From positions 310,001-374,000 of the forward strand of contig PABP01000014.1 in the NCBI GenBank assembly GCA_002699585.1: a DNA stretch of 64,000 nt, read 5' to 3'. Both the position numbers and the translations under genes were made by a program. Shown piece by piece: positions 7,669 to 17,012 of the stretch; position 1 is the first letter of the stretch; the number at the start of each line of letters is the position of its first letter. The stretch comes from Anaerolineaceae bacterium (GTDB lineage: Bacteria > Chloroflexota > Anaerolineae > Aggregatilineales > Phototrophicaceae). The notes below the pieces were generated by a model. The model ran no database searches, was not told where the DNA came from, and saw only the letters and a list, made by a program, of their open reading frames with translations.

Positions 7669-8489
7669 AACGCAATCTCAGCGATCTGGTCGAAGTCAAA
7701 ATCAAGGTCGTCGAGGTCGGTTGGCTCGTCGATTTGCTCCCACTCGTCCAGCGAACCGGCATACTTGCCGCGTTCACACAGCGACCGATAGGTGCAGTAG
7801 GCGCAGCGGGCCATGTCGTCCGTCAACGGGAAACGCTCGCGGTCCTCAATTTCGCGGACGAGGCCCTCTAGGTAGTCGGCATCGGCTTTGAACTGGGCCG
7901 CATCATAATTGAAAGCAACCTCCTGCCCATCGTGGTCAGCGTACCAATAGCGCATCTCGATCTGCTCCGGCGGAATGGGATTCCCGCCATTGAGTGCCGT
8001 TCCGCCTTTGGCCAGCACATAACGATAGACGACCGTCTGCAAACGCGCTTGCAGGCGGTCCCGGCGCGGCACATGGCGCGAGGTCTTCCAGTCGATGATG
8101 AGCGCCTTGTCGTCACCCAGCGCCAGCAGGTCGAACTTGGCCAGCAGCCGATAGTCACCCAACGGCACGGTCAGGCTGTATTCGGGATAGCGTCGTTCGG
8201 GAACGCCGTTTAAGCCGTTTGCCAAGTACGTATCGAACCAGCCGCGCACCTCGTCGTCGCTGATGCCCGCTTGCAGGACATCGGCAGGCAAGCCGACTGC
8301 ATGTTGATGCAGCAGATGGTGAAAGCGCTCGCCCTGTGCCATGCGCCGCTCGAACTCTAACAGATCATCAACTTCCGGCGCGGGGTAACGCTGCCGCAGC
8401 AAATACTTAAGCTGGAATCGGCGCGGGCAATCCACGTAATCCTGCAAGCTGCTCTGGCTAAAAACAAAATCCTCTGGCAGATGGTTCAT
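7665..8489 (-). CDS. RecB/Cas4-type PD-(D/E)XK nuclease with Fe-S cysteines
   Basis: The 274-residue protein is a free-standing nuclease of the RecB/AddB/Cas4 type. The PD-(D/E)XK core is visible as AKFDLLAL (Asp120) and IIDWKTSR (Asp133, Lys135), with a QTVVYRY helix after it. A family His lies near 57-61. Four cysteines, Cys21 (CPRRFQLKY) and Cys229, Cys232, Cys238 (CAYCTYRSLC), have the spacing that holds a 4Fe-4S cluster in AddB and Cas4. It ends with an Asp-rich tail. The frame extends further upstream, but the ATG at 8489 overlaps the helicase stop (ATGA), marking the start and translational coupling. It is the last gene of the 12899-7665 operon. Confidence 0.85.
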   Translation of the reverse strand: MNHLPEDFVFSQSSLQDYVDCPRRFQLKYLLRQRYPAPEVDDLLEFERRMAQGERFHHLLHQHAVGLPADVLQAGISDDEVRGWFDTYLANGLNGVPERRYPEYSLTVPLGDYRLLAKFDLLALGDDKALIIDWKTSRHVPRRDRLQARLQTVVYRYVLAKGGTALNGGNPIPPEQIEMRYWYADHDGQEVAFNYDAAQFKADADYLEGLVREIEDRERFPLTDDMARCAYCTYRSLCERGKYAGSLDEWEQIDEPTDLDDLDFDFDQIAEIAF

Positions 8490-10747
8490 TCGCTGGCCTC
8501 CTGTTGTTGCGTCCACCAGCCGCGCAGATAGGCCGCGGGCCGTGCTTCGATCTGGTCGCCGTTGCGGCCCGTGTTCCAGGTGATGACCAGCTCGCGGCGG
8601 GCGCGGGTAATGGCCACGTACAGCAGCCGTAGCCGCTCGGCGGCGTATTCCACGCGGGCGGCTTTGGTCGCTGGCCCCGGTTGATAGACATCGCCTGAAT
8701 GCAGTGCTGCTAATTGCGCCAGCGCTTCCGCTTCCAGATTGAGGCCATCGCGCACGAACCACTTTTCGCTCATAAAGCTGTCGAAGGGGTCATCCGATGG
8801 GAAGATGTAGTTATTGGCCGACAAAATATACACGCGGTCCCATTCCAGACCTTTGGCTTTGTGCATGGTCGTTACCGTGACTTCGCCCTTGTGCTGCTCT
8901 GGGTCGAAGGTGTCTTCGCTGTCGCTCATGCCGTTGAAGTTGCGGCGTCCGCGGGCAATTTCACGCAGCTCTTCCGTGAATTCCGGCAGTCGTGCTTCCG
9001 GGTGCAGCTCATGGAAGCGGCGCAGGTGCAGGGCCACGCTGTAAGCCGTAGCGATGTCCGTATCCAGCCGGAACAAATCGCCGCTGACGGTCAGCACAAG
9101 CTGGTCGATAGGCAAATCGGCGGCTGCCTGCCAGCGCTGGATCATGGCGCGGAATTGGCCCAGGTGGGCGATCATGAATTCGTTGTCTTCGACCGTATCT
9201 TCTAGCCAATCGCTCTTACGCGGATAGAGATAGTCCTCAACGGTTTTGACGCCGCGTAGCACCTTGGCTACATCGTTGATACCACGTTCGGCTTCTTCAT
9301 CGCCGCGATCATCGCGCCGCCACACACGGTAGACATCGGCCAATAGCTGGCTGTTGGTCGGATCTTCCAGATAGGCCAGCACGCGCGTCAGCGAGCCGAC
9401 AATCGCCCGTGTGCCGCTGGTTGAACGCAGATTTTCCACATAAGGGATATTTTCTGCGCGGAGTCGCTGCACCATCTTGGCCCCGCTGCTGTTGATTGGC
9501 AGCAGCACGGCACAGGTCCGATGGCCATTTTCCGGCAGCCATTGCTTTAATGACTGAATGACCGCCTCGCGCTCTTGATCGCCCGTGTACTTATTTCCGA
9601 TTAGATAGATGGCCTGCGGATCATCGGGCGGGTTCCCCTGGGGATCGCCCGGCGGGGTCGGTTCGATGTGCGGCTCGGTCAGCGGCTGTTTGGTTCGAAT
9701 GTCTGCATTCGGGTGGCGCAGTGACCAGTCGATTAGGGCGTTGGCCAGCGTAATAATGCTCTTGGTATTGCGTCCGCTATTGGGCAAGGCCCGGGCCGCC
9801 ACATCCGGCTCATCCAGAAATTCACGCAGATAACGCGGGTTGGCTGTGGTGAACGTCTCGTAAATAGCCTGATTCGGGTCCCCGACGCGCACCCAGTTGC
9901 CGCCTTCCCCGGCCAGCAGCCGCAGAATCGCTTCCTGGAGTTTGCTGCTGTCCTGGGCTTCGTCTTCCAATATATAGGGGAAGCGCTTTTGCAGCCGCGC
10001 CAGATAATCGGCATCGCGCTGGAGGATGCGCAGCGCCAGCCGGATCAAATCCTGGAAATCGACCGCGCCGCGATAGCGCAGGCCACGTTCATACTGGTCA
10101 TAGATGATGGTACAGATCGATGCCAGCGGCAGGTTCTGCGGGTGGGCCTGTACCAATTGCACGGCTTGTTCGCTGGTGATCTGCAAATCCTTGGCCTGCT
10201 TGATGAAAGCGCTGGCTACGTTCTTGACCGTATCCGGCCAGTGATGGTTGCGTGTGTACTGGTTGGCGAAGTGCTCGTCATTCAAAAATTCGTTGGCTGC
10301 ATCGGGATTGGTGCGCGTCCAGGTTTCGACTGCTTCTTGCAGGATGTCATCGGAGGCGCGTTCATCCAGCACCGTAAAGGCATCCGACAAGCCGACCAGA
10401 CCGGGGCGCTCGCGCACGATGTCATTGGCGAGGCCGTGCAGCGTCCGCACCCGATAGCCCAGGTACGGTAGCAAATCAAAGTCTTTTTGCAGGTAATTGC
10501 GCATCGACGTGGCGAAATTGCCCACTGCCGATTTCACCAGCGTAACGATGAGTACTTCCTGATCGTCGGCCAGGTCGGCTGTGGCCACCAGATTGGCGGC
10601 TAGATAAGACAGCGTGGCCGTTTTGCCGCTGCCAGGGACCGCCGACACGCCCATTTTGCCGCCGCGATAGGCCAACACCTCAGCCTGTGCCGGACGCGGC
10701 ACGAAGCTCTTGCGCTCGGTTTGCTCAGATGGGGATGAATCAGGCAT
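8486..10747 (-). CDS. UvrD/Rep-family (SF1A) ATP-dependent DNA helicase
   Basis: The 753-residue protein carries a full set of UvrD-type motifs: Q-motif region PRPAQAEVL, Walker A AVPGSGKT (36-43), Walker B EDEAQDSS (261-268), motif III VGDPNQAIYETF, motif V-like VTTMHKAKGLEWDRVYIL and motif VI LRLLYVAITRARRELVI. It should translocate 3' to 5' on DNA using ATP. Unlike AddA or RecB it has no fused C-terminal nuclease; that activity is in the next gene. AGGAG lies 7-11 bases before the ATG. It overlaps the upstream AddB-like gene by 8 bases and the nuclease gene by 4, so all three are probably co-translated. Confidence 0.92.
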   Translation of the reverse strand: MPDSSPSEQTERKSFVPRPAQAEVLAYRGGKMGVSAVPGSGKTATLSYLAANLVATADLADDQEVLIVTLVKSAVGNFATSMRNYLQKDFDLLPYLGYRVRTLHGLANDIVRERPGLVGLSDAFTVLDERASDDILQEAVETWTRTNPDAANEFLNDEHFANQYTRNHHWPDTVKNVASAFIKQAKDLQITSEQAVQLVQAHPQNLPLASICTIIYDQYERGLRYRGAVDFQDLIRLALRILQRDADYLARLQKRFPYILEDEAQDSSKLQEAILRLLAGEGGNWVRVGDPNQAIYETFTTANPRYLREFLDEPDVAARALPNSGRNTKSIITLANALIDWSLRHPNADIRTKQPLTEPHIEPTPPGDPQGNPPDDPQAIYLIGNKYTGDQEREAVIQSLKQWLPENGHRTCAVLLPINSSGAKMVQRLRAENIPYVENLRSTSGTRAIVGSLTRVLAYLEDPTNSQLLADVYRVWRRDDRGDEEAERGINDVAKVLRGVKTVEDYLYPRKSDWLEDTVEDNEFMIAHLGQFRAMIQRWQAAADLPIDQLVLTVSGDLFRLDTDIATAYSVALHLRRFHELHPEARLPEFTEELREIARGRRNFNGMSDSEDTFDPEQHKGEVTVTTMHKAKGLEWDRVYILSANNYIFPSDDPFDSFMSEKWFVRDGLNLEAEALAQLAALHSGDVYQPGPATKAARVEYAAERLRLLYVAITRARRELVITWNTGRNGDQIEARPAAYLRGWWTQQQEASE

Positions 10748-12899
10748 TGGCTTCGCTCCTGTTCAGGCGGCGCAGCATGGTCTGGATGGCCATTAGCAGG
10801 TCGCCGCGCTGCTCGTAGCCCTGTTCGCTGTATTGGCTGAACCCCAGATAAATCTGTTTGCGACAGCGCCGTACCAGACCCAGCGCTAAATAGGCTAAGG
10901 TCTGCTCATCGGTCCTGACCTCGTCGTCATCGGTCCAGCGACGGCCACTTTGCCACTGCCGACTGAGCACATAGGGGTGCGTCAGCGGCTGGTAGAGGCG
11001 CTGCGCCCAACCGCTGCTGCCGACGTTCAGCCAGAACTGGTAATCGACGGGTTGGTTGGCCAGCAAAAAGGTATAGGCTGGAGCGATCAACACAGCATCG
11101 CGCTTGTCGTCTTCCCAATCGCGCAAATACTGGTTGGCGATGACGCCTTCCTCGACCATTTTGACGTATTCAACCGGGATGTCTAAGTTCGGCTCGATTT
11201 CGCTAATCGTCTGCCGGAACGCCTGCGCCGAGTCGATGAGGTTGGCCGCGACGTTGGCCGCGTCGGTCTGGCCATGGAATCCGAACCCCGGTTGCGACAG
11301 CACTTCCCCGAATAATTTGCTGAAGAAAATATCCAGCGGCAGGGCGTCCTGCGACTGATACTCTTGCAGCCAGTCGAACAGCGTTTGGTAACGCATGCCC
11401 AGGTCGAAAGTGATGCGCTGCGTCAGGGCGTCGTTGGTGATGCCTGTAAACGGGGCCAATTTGCCCTGGCGATAGAGCACATCGGCCAGCAAACGCGCCC
11501 GGATTAGGTCCAATTCCGTGATGGCTGCGGCCAGCATATTGGCCACATCAAATTTATTAGCGGGCAGGTTCCATTGCGGGTGCGCCAGCCGAGCCAGCGT
11601 CAGCAATGTGCGACTGGCTGTTTCTTCGCGCAATGCTCGCGAGGGCCGGTGCGAGCGATGCGGGACCAGTTGCAGGTCGAGTTCTTTTTGCAGCGAGAAG
11701 CGCAGTGCATCCGGCATATACGGCGCCATGATGACGATCTCGCGTGGCGGCACGCCCTGTTCATGCACCAGGGCAGCGATGCTTTCCGCGGCCCAGGTAA
11801 TCATCTGCGGCTGGTAGCTGATGTCCGGCGCATAGGCGATGGCATCCCGCGCATCCACATCGGAATCCGGCATGTCGTTGGTTTGATGCAGACTGAAAGC
11901 CAGTTCGTCGTGCAGCGCTTCCAACTCTTTGGACATCACGCGATGGTTATCCAGCGTGATATGCACCTGGCACAGGTCGCGAAGTTCAGCCGCATTGATG
12001 GGGTCCGCGCCCAAAAAGCGCCGATAGCCACCGCCGCTGTCGTTGATGAGCAGCGCGGAATCGGTTTGTGGCAGCCAGTCGCGCAGGATGTCATGGCTGG
12101 CGGGCGTGTCTTCCTCAATGTTATCCACGATCAAATGGCGAAAATTACTCGTTAGATAGCGCTGAACCTCTTTCAGCGGCCACAGGTGCTTGACGAACAA
12201 CTCGACCTGTAGCGAGAAATCCAGTAGGTTGTGTTGCAGGCACAACTCCCGGAACTTAGCTGCGGATTTCTGGGCATCATCGTAGATAAAGCTTTGCTCG
12301 ACGCTCTCGCCCAGGGCGCTTTTCAGGCGGTCGCCAATCGTATCCGGCGCAAAGCCGACCAATGCGGCCTTGTTCAGATTATCGACGATCTGCGTATACA
12401 GACGATTGCGGCTGATATGCACGCTGTTGAAATAATCGTTTGTATCGATTTCCGGCCCCAGGTGGCGCGTCATGTAGTACTGCACCAGTTCCAGGCTAAG
12501 GAAATGCGGGTCTTCGATCTGGTTGGACTGCTCCGATTGCTGGAATCCAAGTTCCTTTTTGTTGGCAATCATCGGCCAGAAAAGCTTGACCATGTCATAG
12601 GCCAGCTTACCGATGGTCGTGGTCGGTACGTTGGTATCGGCGTCGATGCGCGCGCGCTGTAAGGCCTGCCGATAAGGGATCGCCAGGGTGGCTTGCGGCA
12701 CCCAGATTAGGATGCTGCTGGCCGGGACGCCATTGCGGATCAAGGTCTTGACGCGTTCAATGGCGGCGGTGGTTTTGCCCGTCCCGGCGAGGCCGTCTAA
12801 GTAGAGGCGGGTATCCAAATGCTCGCTGGCGACGCGCTGTTGATCTTTGAGTAATCGCATAGGGTTTGCCGATGCTCTTTGGCTGGATTGGGAGTCCAT
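10740..12899 (-). CDS. AddB-like / degenerate SF1 helicase subunit
   Basis: The 719-residue protein has a perfect Walker A (LDGLAGTGKTTAA, about 35-46), but its motif II reads LIVDNIEED (about 257-264) instead of DExxQ. The regions corresponding to motifs V and VI (FWLNVGSSGWAQRL and LALGLVRRCRKQIYLGFS) are only vaguely UvrD-like. This is the pattern of AddB-type subunits, which bind ATP but have lost helicase motifs. It lacks the C-terminal nuclease domain and Fe-S cysteines of AddB; those features are in the separate 7665-8489 protein. First gene of the operon. Neither the ATG at 12899 nor the in-frame ATG at 12860 has a good ribosome site. Confidence 0.75.
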   Translation of the reverse strand: MDSQSSQRASANPMRLLKDQQRVASEHLDTRLYLDGLAGTGKTTAAIERVKTLIRNGVPASSILIWVPQATLAIPYRQALQRARIDADTNVPTTTIGKLAYDMVKLFWPMIANKKELGFQQSEQSNQIEDPHFLSLELVQYYMTRHLGPEIDTNDYFNSVHISRNRLYTQIVDNLNKAALVGFAPDTIGDRLKSALGESVEQSFIYDDAQKSAAKFRELCLQHNLLDFSLQVELFVKHLWPLKEVQRYLTSNFRHLIVDNIEEDTPASHDILRDWLPQTDSALLINDSGGGYRRFLGADPINAAELRDLCQVHITLDNHRVMSKELEALHDELAFSLHQTNDMPDSDVDARDAIAYAPDISYQPQMITWAAESIAALVHEQGVPPREIVIMAPYMPDALRFSLQKELDLQLVPHRSHRPSRALREETASRTLLTLARLAHPQWNLPANKFDVANMLAAAITELDLIRARLLADVLYRQGKLAPFTGITNDALTQRITFDLGMRYQTLFDWLQEYQSQDALPLDIFFSKLFGEVLSQPGFGFHGQTDAANVAANLIDSAQAFRQTISEIEPNLDIPVEYVKMVEEGVIANQYLRDWEDDKRDAVLIAPAYTFLLANQPVDYQFWLNVGSSGWAQRLYQPLTHPYVLSRQWQSGRRWTDDDEVRTDEQTLAYLALGLVRRCRKQIYLGFSQYSEQGYEQRGDLLMAIQTMLRRLNRSEANA

Positions 12900-13054
12900 G
12901 ACTGTGCTATTAGATTATACGTTCTTATGGGTTTCTCGGCTACGGTCGGTGGGCCGCATCCACCAGTGGTAGTTGTCAAAGTGGGACGGATACGTCAGAA
13001 TGTGGGCCATTCTGGACAATCACCAAAGCGTATTCACCAATAGGAGTAATTACC

Positions 13055-14053
13055 GTGTACGATCTCATCAAAACGCTGACAGAAACCTGGGGACCATCTG
13101 GCTATGAGCATCATGTCCGGGAACGGATCATGGAAGAAGTGGCCGATCTGTGCGATGAGATGACGGTCGATGGCCTGGGTAACCTCATCTGTAAGGTGGG
13201 GTCCGGCGGTAAGCGCATCATGATGGCTGCCCATATGGACGAGATCGGCCTCATGGCCAACTACACGGAACCCAAAACAGGCTATCTGCGCTTTACGGGT
13301 ATCGGCGGCATTTTTCAGAATTCGCTGTTTGGTAACCGCGTGATGTTTGAAGACGGTACGGTTGGCGTCATCGGCGGCGAGGATGTGGTTGGCAAAGGCC
13401 GCACCTCGATCCCTGGGTTGAATAAATTCTTCATCGATACGGAAGATGAAACGGGCCAGCAGCGTGTCAGCGAAGGCCAGCCGTGCAGCATGTGGCGCGA
13501 GACGACCCGCCGCGGTGGGCGCGTCATCGGCAAGGCGATGGATGATCGTATTGGTTGTGTGGTCGCTATCGAAACCATGCGTAAGCTGAATAAGCAGGCG
13601 CCCAACGAATGCGTGTTTGTCTTTACAGTGCAGGAAGAAGTCGGCACACGTGGGGCACGCGCTGCCGCCTATGGCGTCGATCCTGACATCGGCATTGCCC
13701 TGGATGTAACCGCAACGGGTGATGACATCAACAATCGCAAGATGGCCGTTAAGCTCGGTGGTGGGGCAGCCATCAAAGTGCATGATTCCACACTGATTGT
13801 GCCCCCAGCTATTGTCCGTTGGATGGTCAGCCGAGCGGAAGCCGATGGCATCCCGTACCAGCGCGAACTGCTGGTCGGTGGTGGCACTGATGGCGGGGCG
13901 ATCCAGGTAGCGCGGGCAGGTGTACCCGCTGGCTGCATCTCGATCCCGCTGCGCTACGTCCATACCACCAGCGAAACAGCCGATATGAATGATGTCCAGG
14001 CTTGCATCGACCTGCTCACAGGCTTGCTCAGAAATCCGGTGGAGTTGGAGTAG
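13055..14053 (+). CDS. M42-family metallopeptidase (glutamyl/deblocking aminopeptidase type)
   Basis: The 332-residue protein belongs to the M42 dinuclear-zinc aminopeptidases, which form large TET-like cytosolic assemblies that trim peptides. It shows the N-terminal PSGYEHHVRE motif and MAAHMDEIGLMA (first metal His and Asp). Also present are GKAMDDRIGCVVAIE (bridging Asp), FTVQEEVGTRGA (catalytic Glu pair), ALDVTATGDD (metal Asp) and the C-terminal IPLRYVHTTSE with the last metal His. Length is typical. Translation starts at GTG, supported by AGGAG 9-12 bases upstream. It is monocistronic, ending at a terminator. Confidence 0.93.
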   Translation: MYDLIKTLTETWGPSGYEHHVRERIMEEVADLCDEMTVDGLGNLICKVGSGGKRIMMAAHMDEIGLMANYTEPKTGYLRFTGIGGIFQNSLFGNRVMFEDGTVGVIGGEDVVGKGRTSIPGLNKFFIDTEDETGQQRVSEGQPCSMWRETTRRGGRVIGKAMDDRIGCVVAIETMRKLNKQAPNECVFVFTVQEEVGTRGARAAAYGVDPDIGIALDVTATGDDINNRKMAVKLGGGAAIKVHDSTLIVPPAIVRWMVSRAEADGIPYQRELLVGGGTDGGAIQVARAGVPAGCISIPLRYVHTTSETADMNDVQACIDLLTGLLRNPVELE

Positions 14054-14093
14054 CAAAAAATTTCGTCTGCACATGGGATATATGCAAAAAAAA

Positions 14094-14118
14094 GCGAGCC
14101 GTGTGAGGCTCGCATTTT
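14094..14118 (+). terminator. Rho-independent terminator after the M42 gene
   Basis: GCGAGCC (14094-14100) pairs with GGCTCGC (14107-14113) and is followed by ATTTT; A-run on the other side makes it potentially bidirectional. Confidence 0.75.
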
Positions 14119-14483
14119 GATCAAGCAACAACATCGGGGTGTTGTGCTGTTGCCCGTTGATCAACATGTTTTATGACGATGGAATCGCTAGTTGGACTGG
14201 TGTTCACGTTCATTGTTGTCAGCGACGCGAACTGCATTCCCATCTATCAACATACAACGCCATTATCGCACATTGTTGGCCTAAAGGCAATTACGAAAGC
14301 TGTGAAAAGCTGTAACCTTAACATATTGTATGATGCACAAACTGAGAGGGGAATTGTCCTCCCAAACAGTGCCTTTGTTGTAAATCACCAACGGTTAGAT
14401 GGCTGACTCATCCTGCATAGGCCGCTCCGCCCATGCTATAATGCTCCCTGAACTGTTCAGTACGTATCAGGACGGGGCACTGC
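14119..14483. other. 365-base gap, no supported gene
   Basis: Between the M42 terminator and the ABC-F gene there is only a 77-codon plus frame at 14173-14406 with poor coding character and no ribosome site, which I do not call. The region must carry the ABC-F promoter; CATGCTATAATGC at about 14433 contains a good TATAAT -10 box some 45 bases before the ABC-F start. Confidence 0.5.
14438..14443 (+). promoter_or_regulatory. TATAAT -10 element ahead of the ABC-F gene
   Basis: A perfect sigma-70-type TATAAT sits about 40 bases before the ATG at 14484, within CATGCTATAATGCTCC. No strong -35 match was seen at the expected distance (the region reads ACTCATCCTGCATAGG). Confidence 0.4.
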
Positions 14484-16376
14484 ATGTCAATTCTCAGCGC
14501 CAATAAGCTGACCAAATTCTTTGGACCCGACGAAATTTTCAGCGATATTACGGTCGATGTGCCGCCCGGTGCGCGGGTCGCGCTGGTGGGGCCGAATGGT
14601 GCTGGCAAGACCACGCTGGTCAATATTCTGATTGGGCACGACATTCCGACCGAAGGCAGCGTCCATAAGGCCAAGGATGCCCGCATTGGCTTCTTGCCAC
14701 AGCGTCCAGAGCTGCATGGTGCCCATACAATTTGGGAAGAACAGCTCGAAGCCTTTGACCATCTGCGCGAGATGGAAGCGCGGCTGGCGGAGTTGGCCCA
14801 CAAGATGGCCGATCCTGACACGCACGATGCCGCCCTGGCCGAGTATGGCCCCCTGGAAGAGCGCTTCGACCTGGCTGGGGGTTACAACTACGAGACCCAG
14901 ATCAAGATGGTGCTAACGGGCGTCGGCTTTACTGCCGATGACTACCAGACGCCCCTCAATAAGCTCAGTGGGGGCCAGAAGACTCGCGCCCTCTTGGCCA
15001 AACTGCTGCTGGATAAGCCCGATTTGCTGGTACTGGACGAACCCACCAACCACCTCGATATCGCCGCTGTAGAATGGCTGGAAAATTATCTCAAGAGCTA
15101 TGACGGTGCAGTGGTGGCCATCAGCCATGATCGCTATTTCATCGACCATTACGCCAATGTGGTCTGGGAAATGGAATACGGCCGCATCGAAACCTATCGC
15201 GGCAACTATACGCATTATCTGCAACAGCGCGAGGAACGCCGCGAACGCTGGGAAAAAGAGTACGAAGCTCAGCAGGCCTTCATCGCCAAAGAGCAAGAGT
15301 ACATCCGCAAGCATATGGGCAGCCGCTGGACCGCCCAGGCCAAGGGCCGTCAAAAGAAGTTGGAGACGATGGCCAAACGCGGCAAGATCATCCAGCGTGG
15401 GCCGCAGCAGCGTAAAGCCATGCGCCTCAAGATGGTCGCGGCGAACCGCAGTGGCGACAAAGTGATCATGACGCGCAAGCTGGAAGTTGGCTACGACGAA
15501 TCTCTCTTTTCTGTGCCGGACCTGACCGTTTACCGGGGTGAAACGGTCGCGATTATTGGCCCCAATGGCGCCGGGAAAAGTACCCTGCTCAAGACGATTA
15601 CGGGCCAACTCGAACCCATCAGTGGGCGCGTCAAGCTGGGGGCGCAGGTCAAAGTCGGTTACTTTGCTCAGGCGCACGAGGGCCTGAATGCCAACAACAC
15701 GCTCTACGATGAGATTTACGCGCTCAAGCCGATGACCGAAGTCGATCTGCGCAGCTACCTGGGACAATATTTGTTCAGTGGCGATGATGTCTACCGTCCG
15801 ATTGCGACCCTCAGTGGTGGCGAACGTGGGCGGCTGGCGTTGGCCAAACTCAGTTTGACGGGCAGCAACTTGCTGTTGCTGGATGAGCCAACCAACCATC
15901 TTGATATCGATAGCCAGGAAATTTTGCAATCGGTCATCGATGCCTTTAACGGCACGGTGCTGCTGGTCAGCCATGATCGCTACCTGATCGACGCGCTGGC
16001 TACACAAATCTGGTCAGTCGGTGGTGGGGCGTTCGATGCCTTCGAGGGCACCTACGCTGACTACGTCGAAGCCCGGAACCAGGGCAAGACGCAAGAGGCG
16101 TCGTCCAATGGCAGCAACGGCAAAAGTCGTAAGCAGGCTGCCCAATACGCCGAGAAAAAACATGGCCTCAGCCCGTATGAGCTGCAAAAGCGCGTTGGCG
16201 AGTTGGAAGCGCAGATCACCGAATTAGAGAGCGAAATGGCCTTTCTGACACGCGAAATCGCCGATGCCAGCGCCGAGGGCGACACCGACCGGATCGAATC
16301 CCTGGGTAAGGATTACAATCGCACGGAAACGGCCCTGGAGGCATCCCTGGCAGAATGGGAACGTCTGGCGGAGTAG
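14484..16376 (+). CDS. ABC-F family ATPase (ribosome-associated type)
   Basis: The 630-residue protein has two ABC ATPase domains and no membrane segment, as in ABC-F proteins that act on the ribosome (EttA/Uup/YdiF/antibiotic-protection group). The first has Walker A GPNGAGKT (36-43), signature LSGGQKTRALLAKL and Walker B LLVLDEPTNHLDI. A charged inter-domain linker rich in Arg/Glu follows (REERRERWEKEY...). The second has GPNGAGKS near 358, LSGGERGRLALAKL and LLLLDEPTNHLDI. A C-terminal coiled coil of about 90 residues (LQKRVGELEAQITELESEM) is of the Uup/YdiF type. Which member it is cannot be settled by eye. Terminated by the hairpin at 16392. Confidence 0.93.
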   Translation: MSILSANKLTKFFGPDEIFSDITVDVPPGARVALVGPNGAGKTTLVNILIGHDIPTEGSVHKAKDARIGFLPQRPELHGAHTIWEEQLEAFDHLREMEARLAELAHKMADPDTHDAALAEYGPLEERFDLAGGYNYETQIKMVLTGVGFTADDYQTPLNKLSGGQKTRALLAKLLLDKPDLLVLDEPTNHLDIAAVEWLENYLKSYDGAVVAISHDRYFIDHYANVVWEMEYGRIETYRGNYTHYLQQREERRERWEKEYEAQQAFIAKEQEYIRKHMGSRWTAQAKGRQKKLETMAKRGKIIQRGPQQRKAMRLKMVAANRSGDKVIMTRKLEVGYDESLFSVPDLTVYRGETVAIIGPNGAGKSTLLKTITGQLEPISGRVKLGAQVKVGYFAQAHEGLNANNTLYDEIYALKPMTEVDLRSYLGQYLFSGDDVYRPIATLSGGERGRLALAKLSLTGSNLLLLDEPTNHLDIDSQEILQSVIDAFNGTVLLVSHDRYLIDALATQIWSVGGGAFDAFEGTYADYVEARNQGKTQEASSNGSNGKSRKQAAQYAEKKHGLSPYELQKRVGELEAQITELESEMAFLTREIADASAEGDTDRIESLGKDYNRTETALEASLAEWERLAE

Positions 16377-16391
16377 TCTGAATAAACTAAA

Positions 16392-16424
16392 AAGCAGGCC
16401 CACATACGCGGACCTGCTTTTTTG
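16392..16424 (+). terminator. Rho-independent terminator after the ABC-F gene
   Basis: AAAGCAGGCCC and GGACCTGCTTTTTT form a near-perfect stem around CACATACGC, with a run of T on the plus strand and A on the other side. Confidence 0.8.
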
Positions 16425-16494
16425 ATAGTCTATGTCAGGTGAGATGATGCGTTAGCGTTTGCCTGATAGTCTCACCTGGCTATGTTTTTGAAAG

Positions 16495-16755
16495 CTATCG
16501 GCGGATCAGACGCAGCAGACCCAGCAGGATGACCGCACCAATGAAGGCCGTCAGCAGGCTGCCGAGGTTCAGTTCACCCTGAGCCGCTTCAACGCCAACT
16601 GCGCTGAGCACGAACCCACCAATGAATGCACCGACAATACCGACGACGATGTCCATGATCAGGCCCTGGCTGGCGTTGGTCTTCATGACAATGCTGGCCA
16701 ACCAACCCGCAACGGCACCGATAATAATCCAGATGATAATTGAGACAATATCCAT
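16495..16755 (-). CDS. GlsB/YeaQ/YmgE-family small stress membrane protein
   Basis: The 86-residue protein belongs to the transglycosylase-associated (YeaQ/YmgE/GlsB) family. Three hydrophobic helices carry small-residue repeats: IIWIIIGAVAGWLASIVM, GLIMDIVVGIVGAFIGGFVLSAVG and LGSLLTAFIGAVILLGLLRLIRR. The GAVAGWLAS and GIVGAFIGG motifs are the family signature. Members are membrane proteins linked to envelope stress, with no enzyme activity known. AGAGG lies about 8 bases before the ATG. It is about 260 bases beyond the start-distal DUF421 gene on the same strand; co-transcription is uncertain. Confidence 0.9.
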   Translation of the reverse strand: MDIVSIIIWIIIGAVAGWLASIVMKTNASQGLIMDIVVGIVGAFIGGFVLSAVGVEAAQGELNLGSLLTAFIGAVILLGLLRLIRR

Positions 16756-17012
16756 CTATATACCTCTTTCCCTTATTCAGGCTTCATGTTTTTTCGAAAT
16801 ATAGCTGTGATGTGTTTCTGTGATTCGTCTTTGTATTCTGCCTTGTTCACGACATCACTGTAGCAACATTCATATGGGCAAATCAAACGTTTTAGGCTGT
16901 CTTTGTGCGTACGCTGAACTGCGCTTACGCGAATCATGCTGTCGGCTCATGCGGCTATCATAAATGGCATTGAGAGACCACGTTACGACTATTGTTCATG
17001 CATGATTGGCGC

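Noticed and set aside
7246-12899. Complete toxin-immunity or restriction-like defence island
   Set aside because: No toxin, methyltransferase or defence ATPase of known type flanks the helicase/nuclease operon; a DNA-repair role is as likely.
13034-14167. Long antisense frame (377 codons) opposite the M42 peptidase
   Set aside because: It mirrors a well-supported gene with all catalytic motifs and has no ribosome site; its His/Asp-rich composition is the expected shadow of that coding strand.
14173-14406. 77-codon plus frame between the M42 and ABC-F genes
   Set aside because: No ribosome site, no domain, low coding character; the region is more likely promoter sequence.
14913-16007. Antisense frame of 364 codons inside the ABC-F gene
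   Set aside because: It lies wholly within a gene with two intact ATPase domains; the sequence shows the Gln/Ala-rich bias of a shadow frame.
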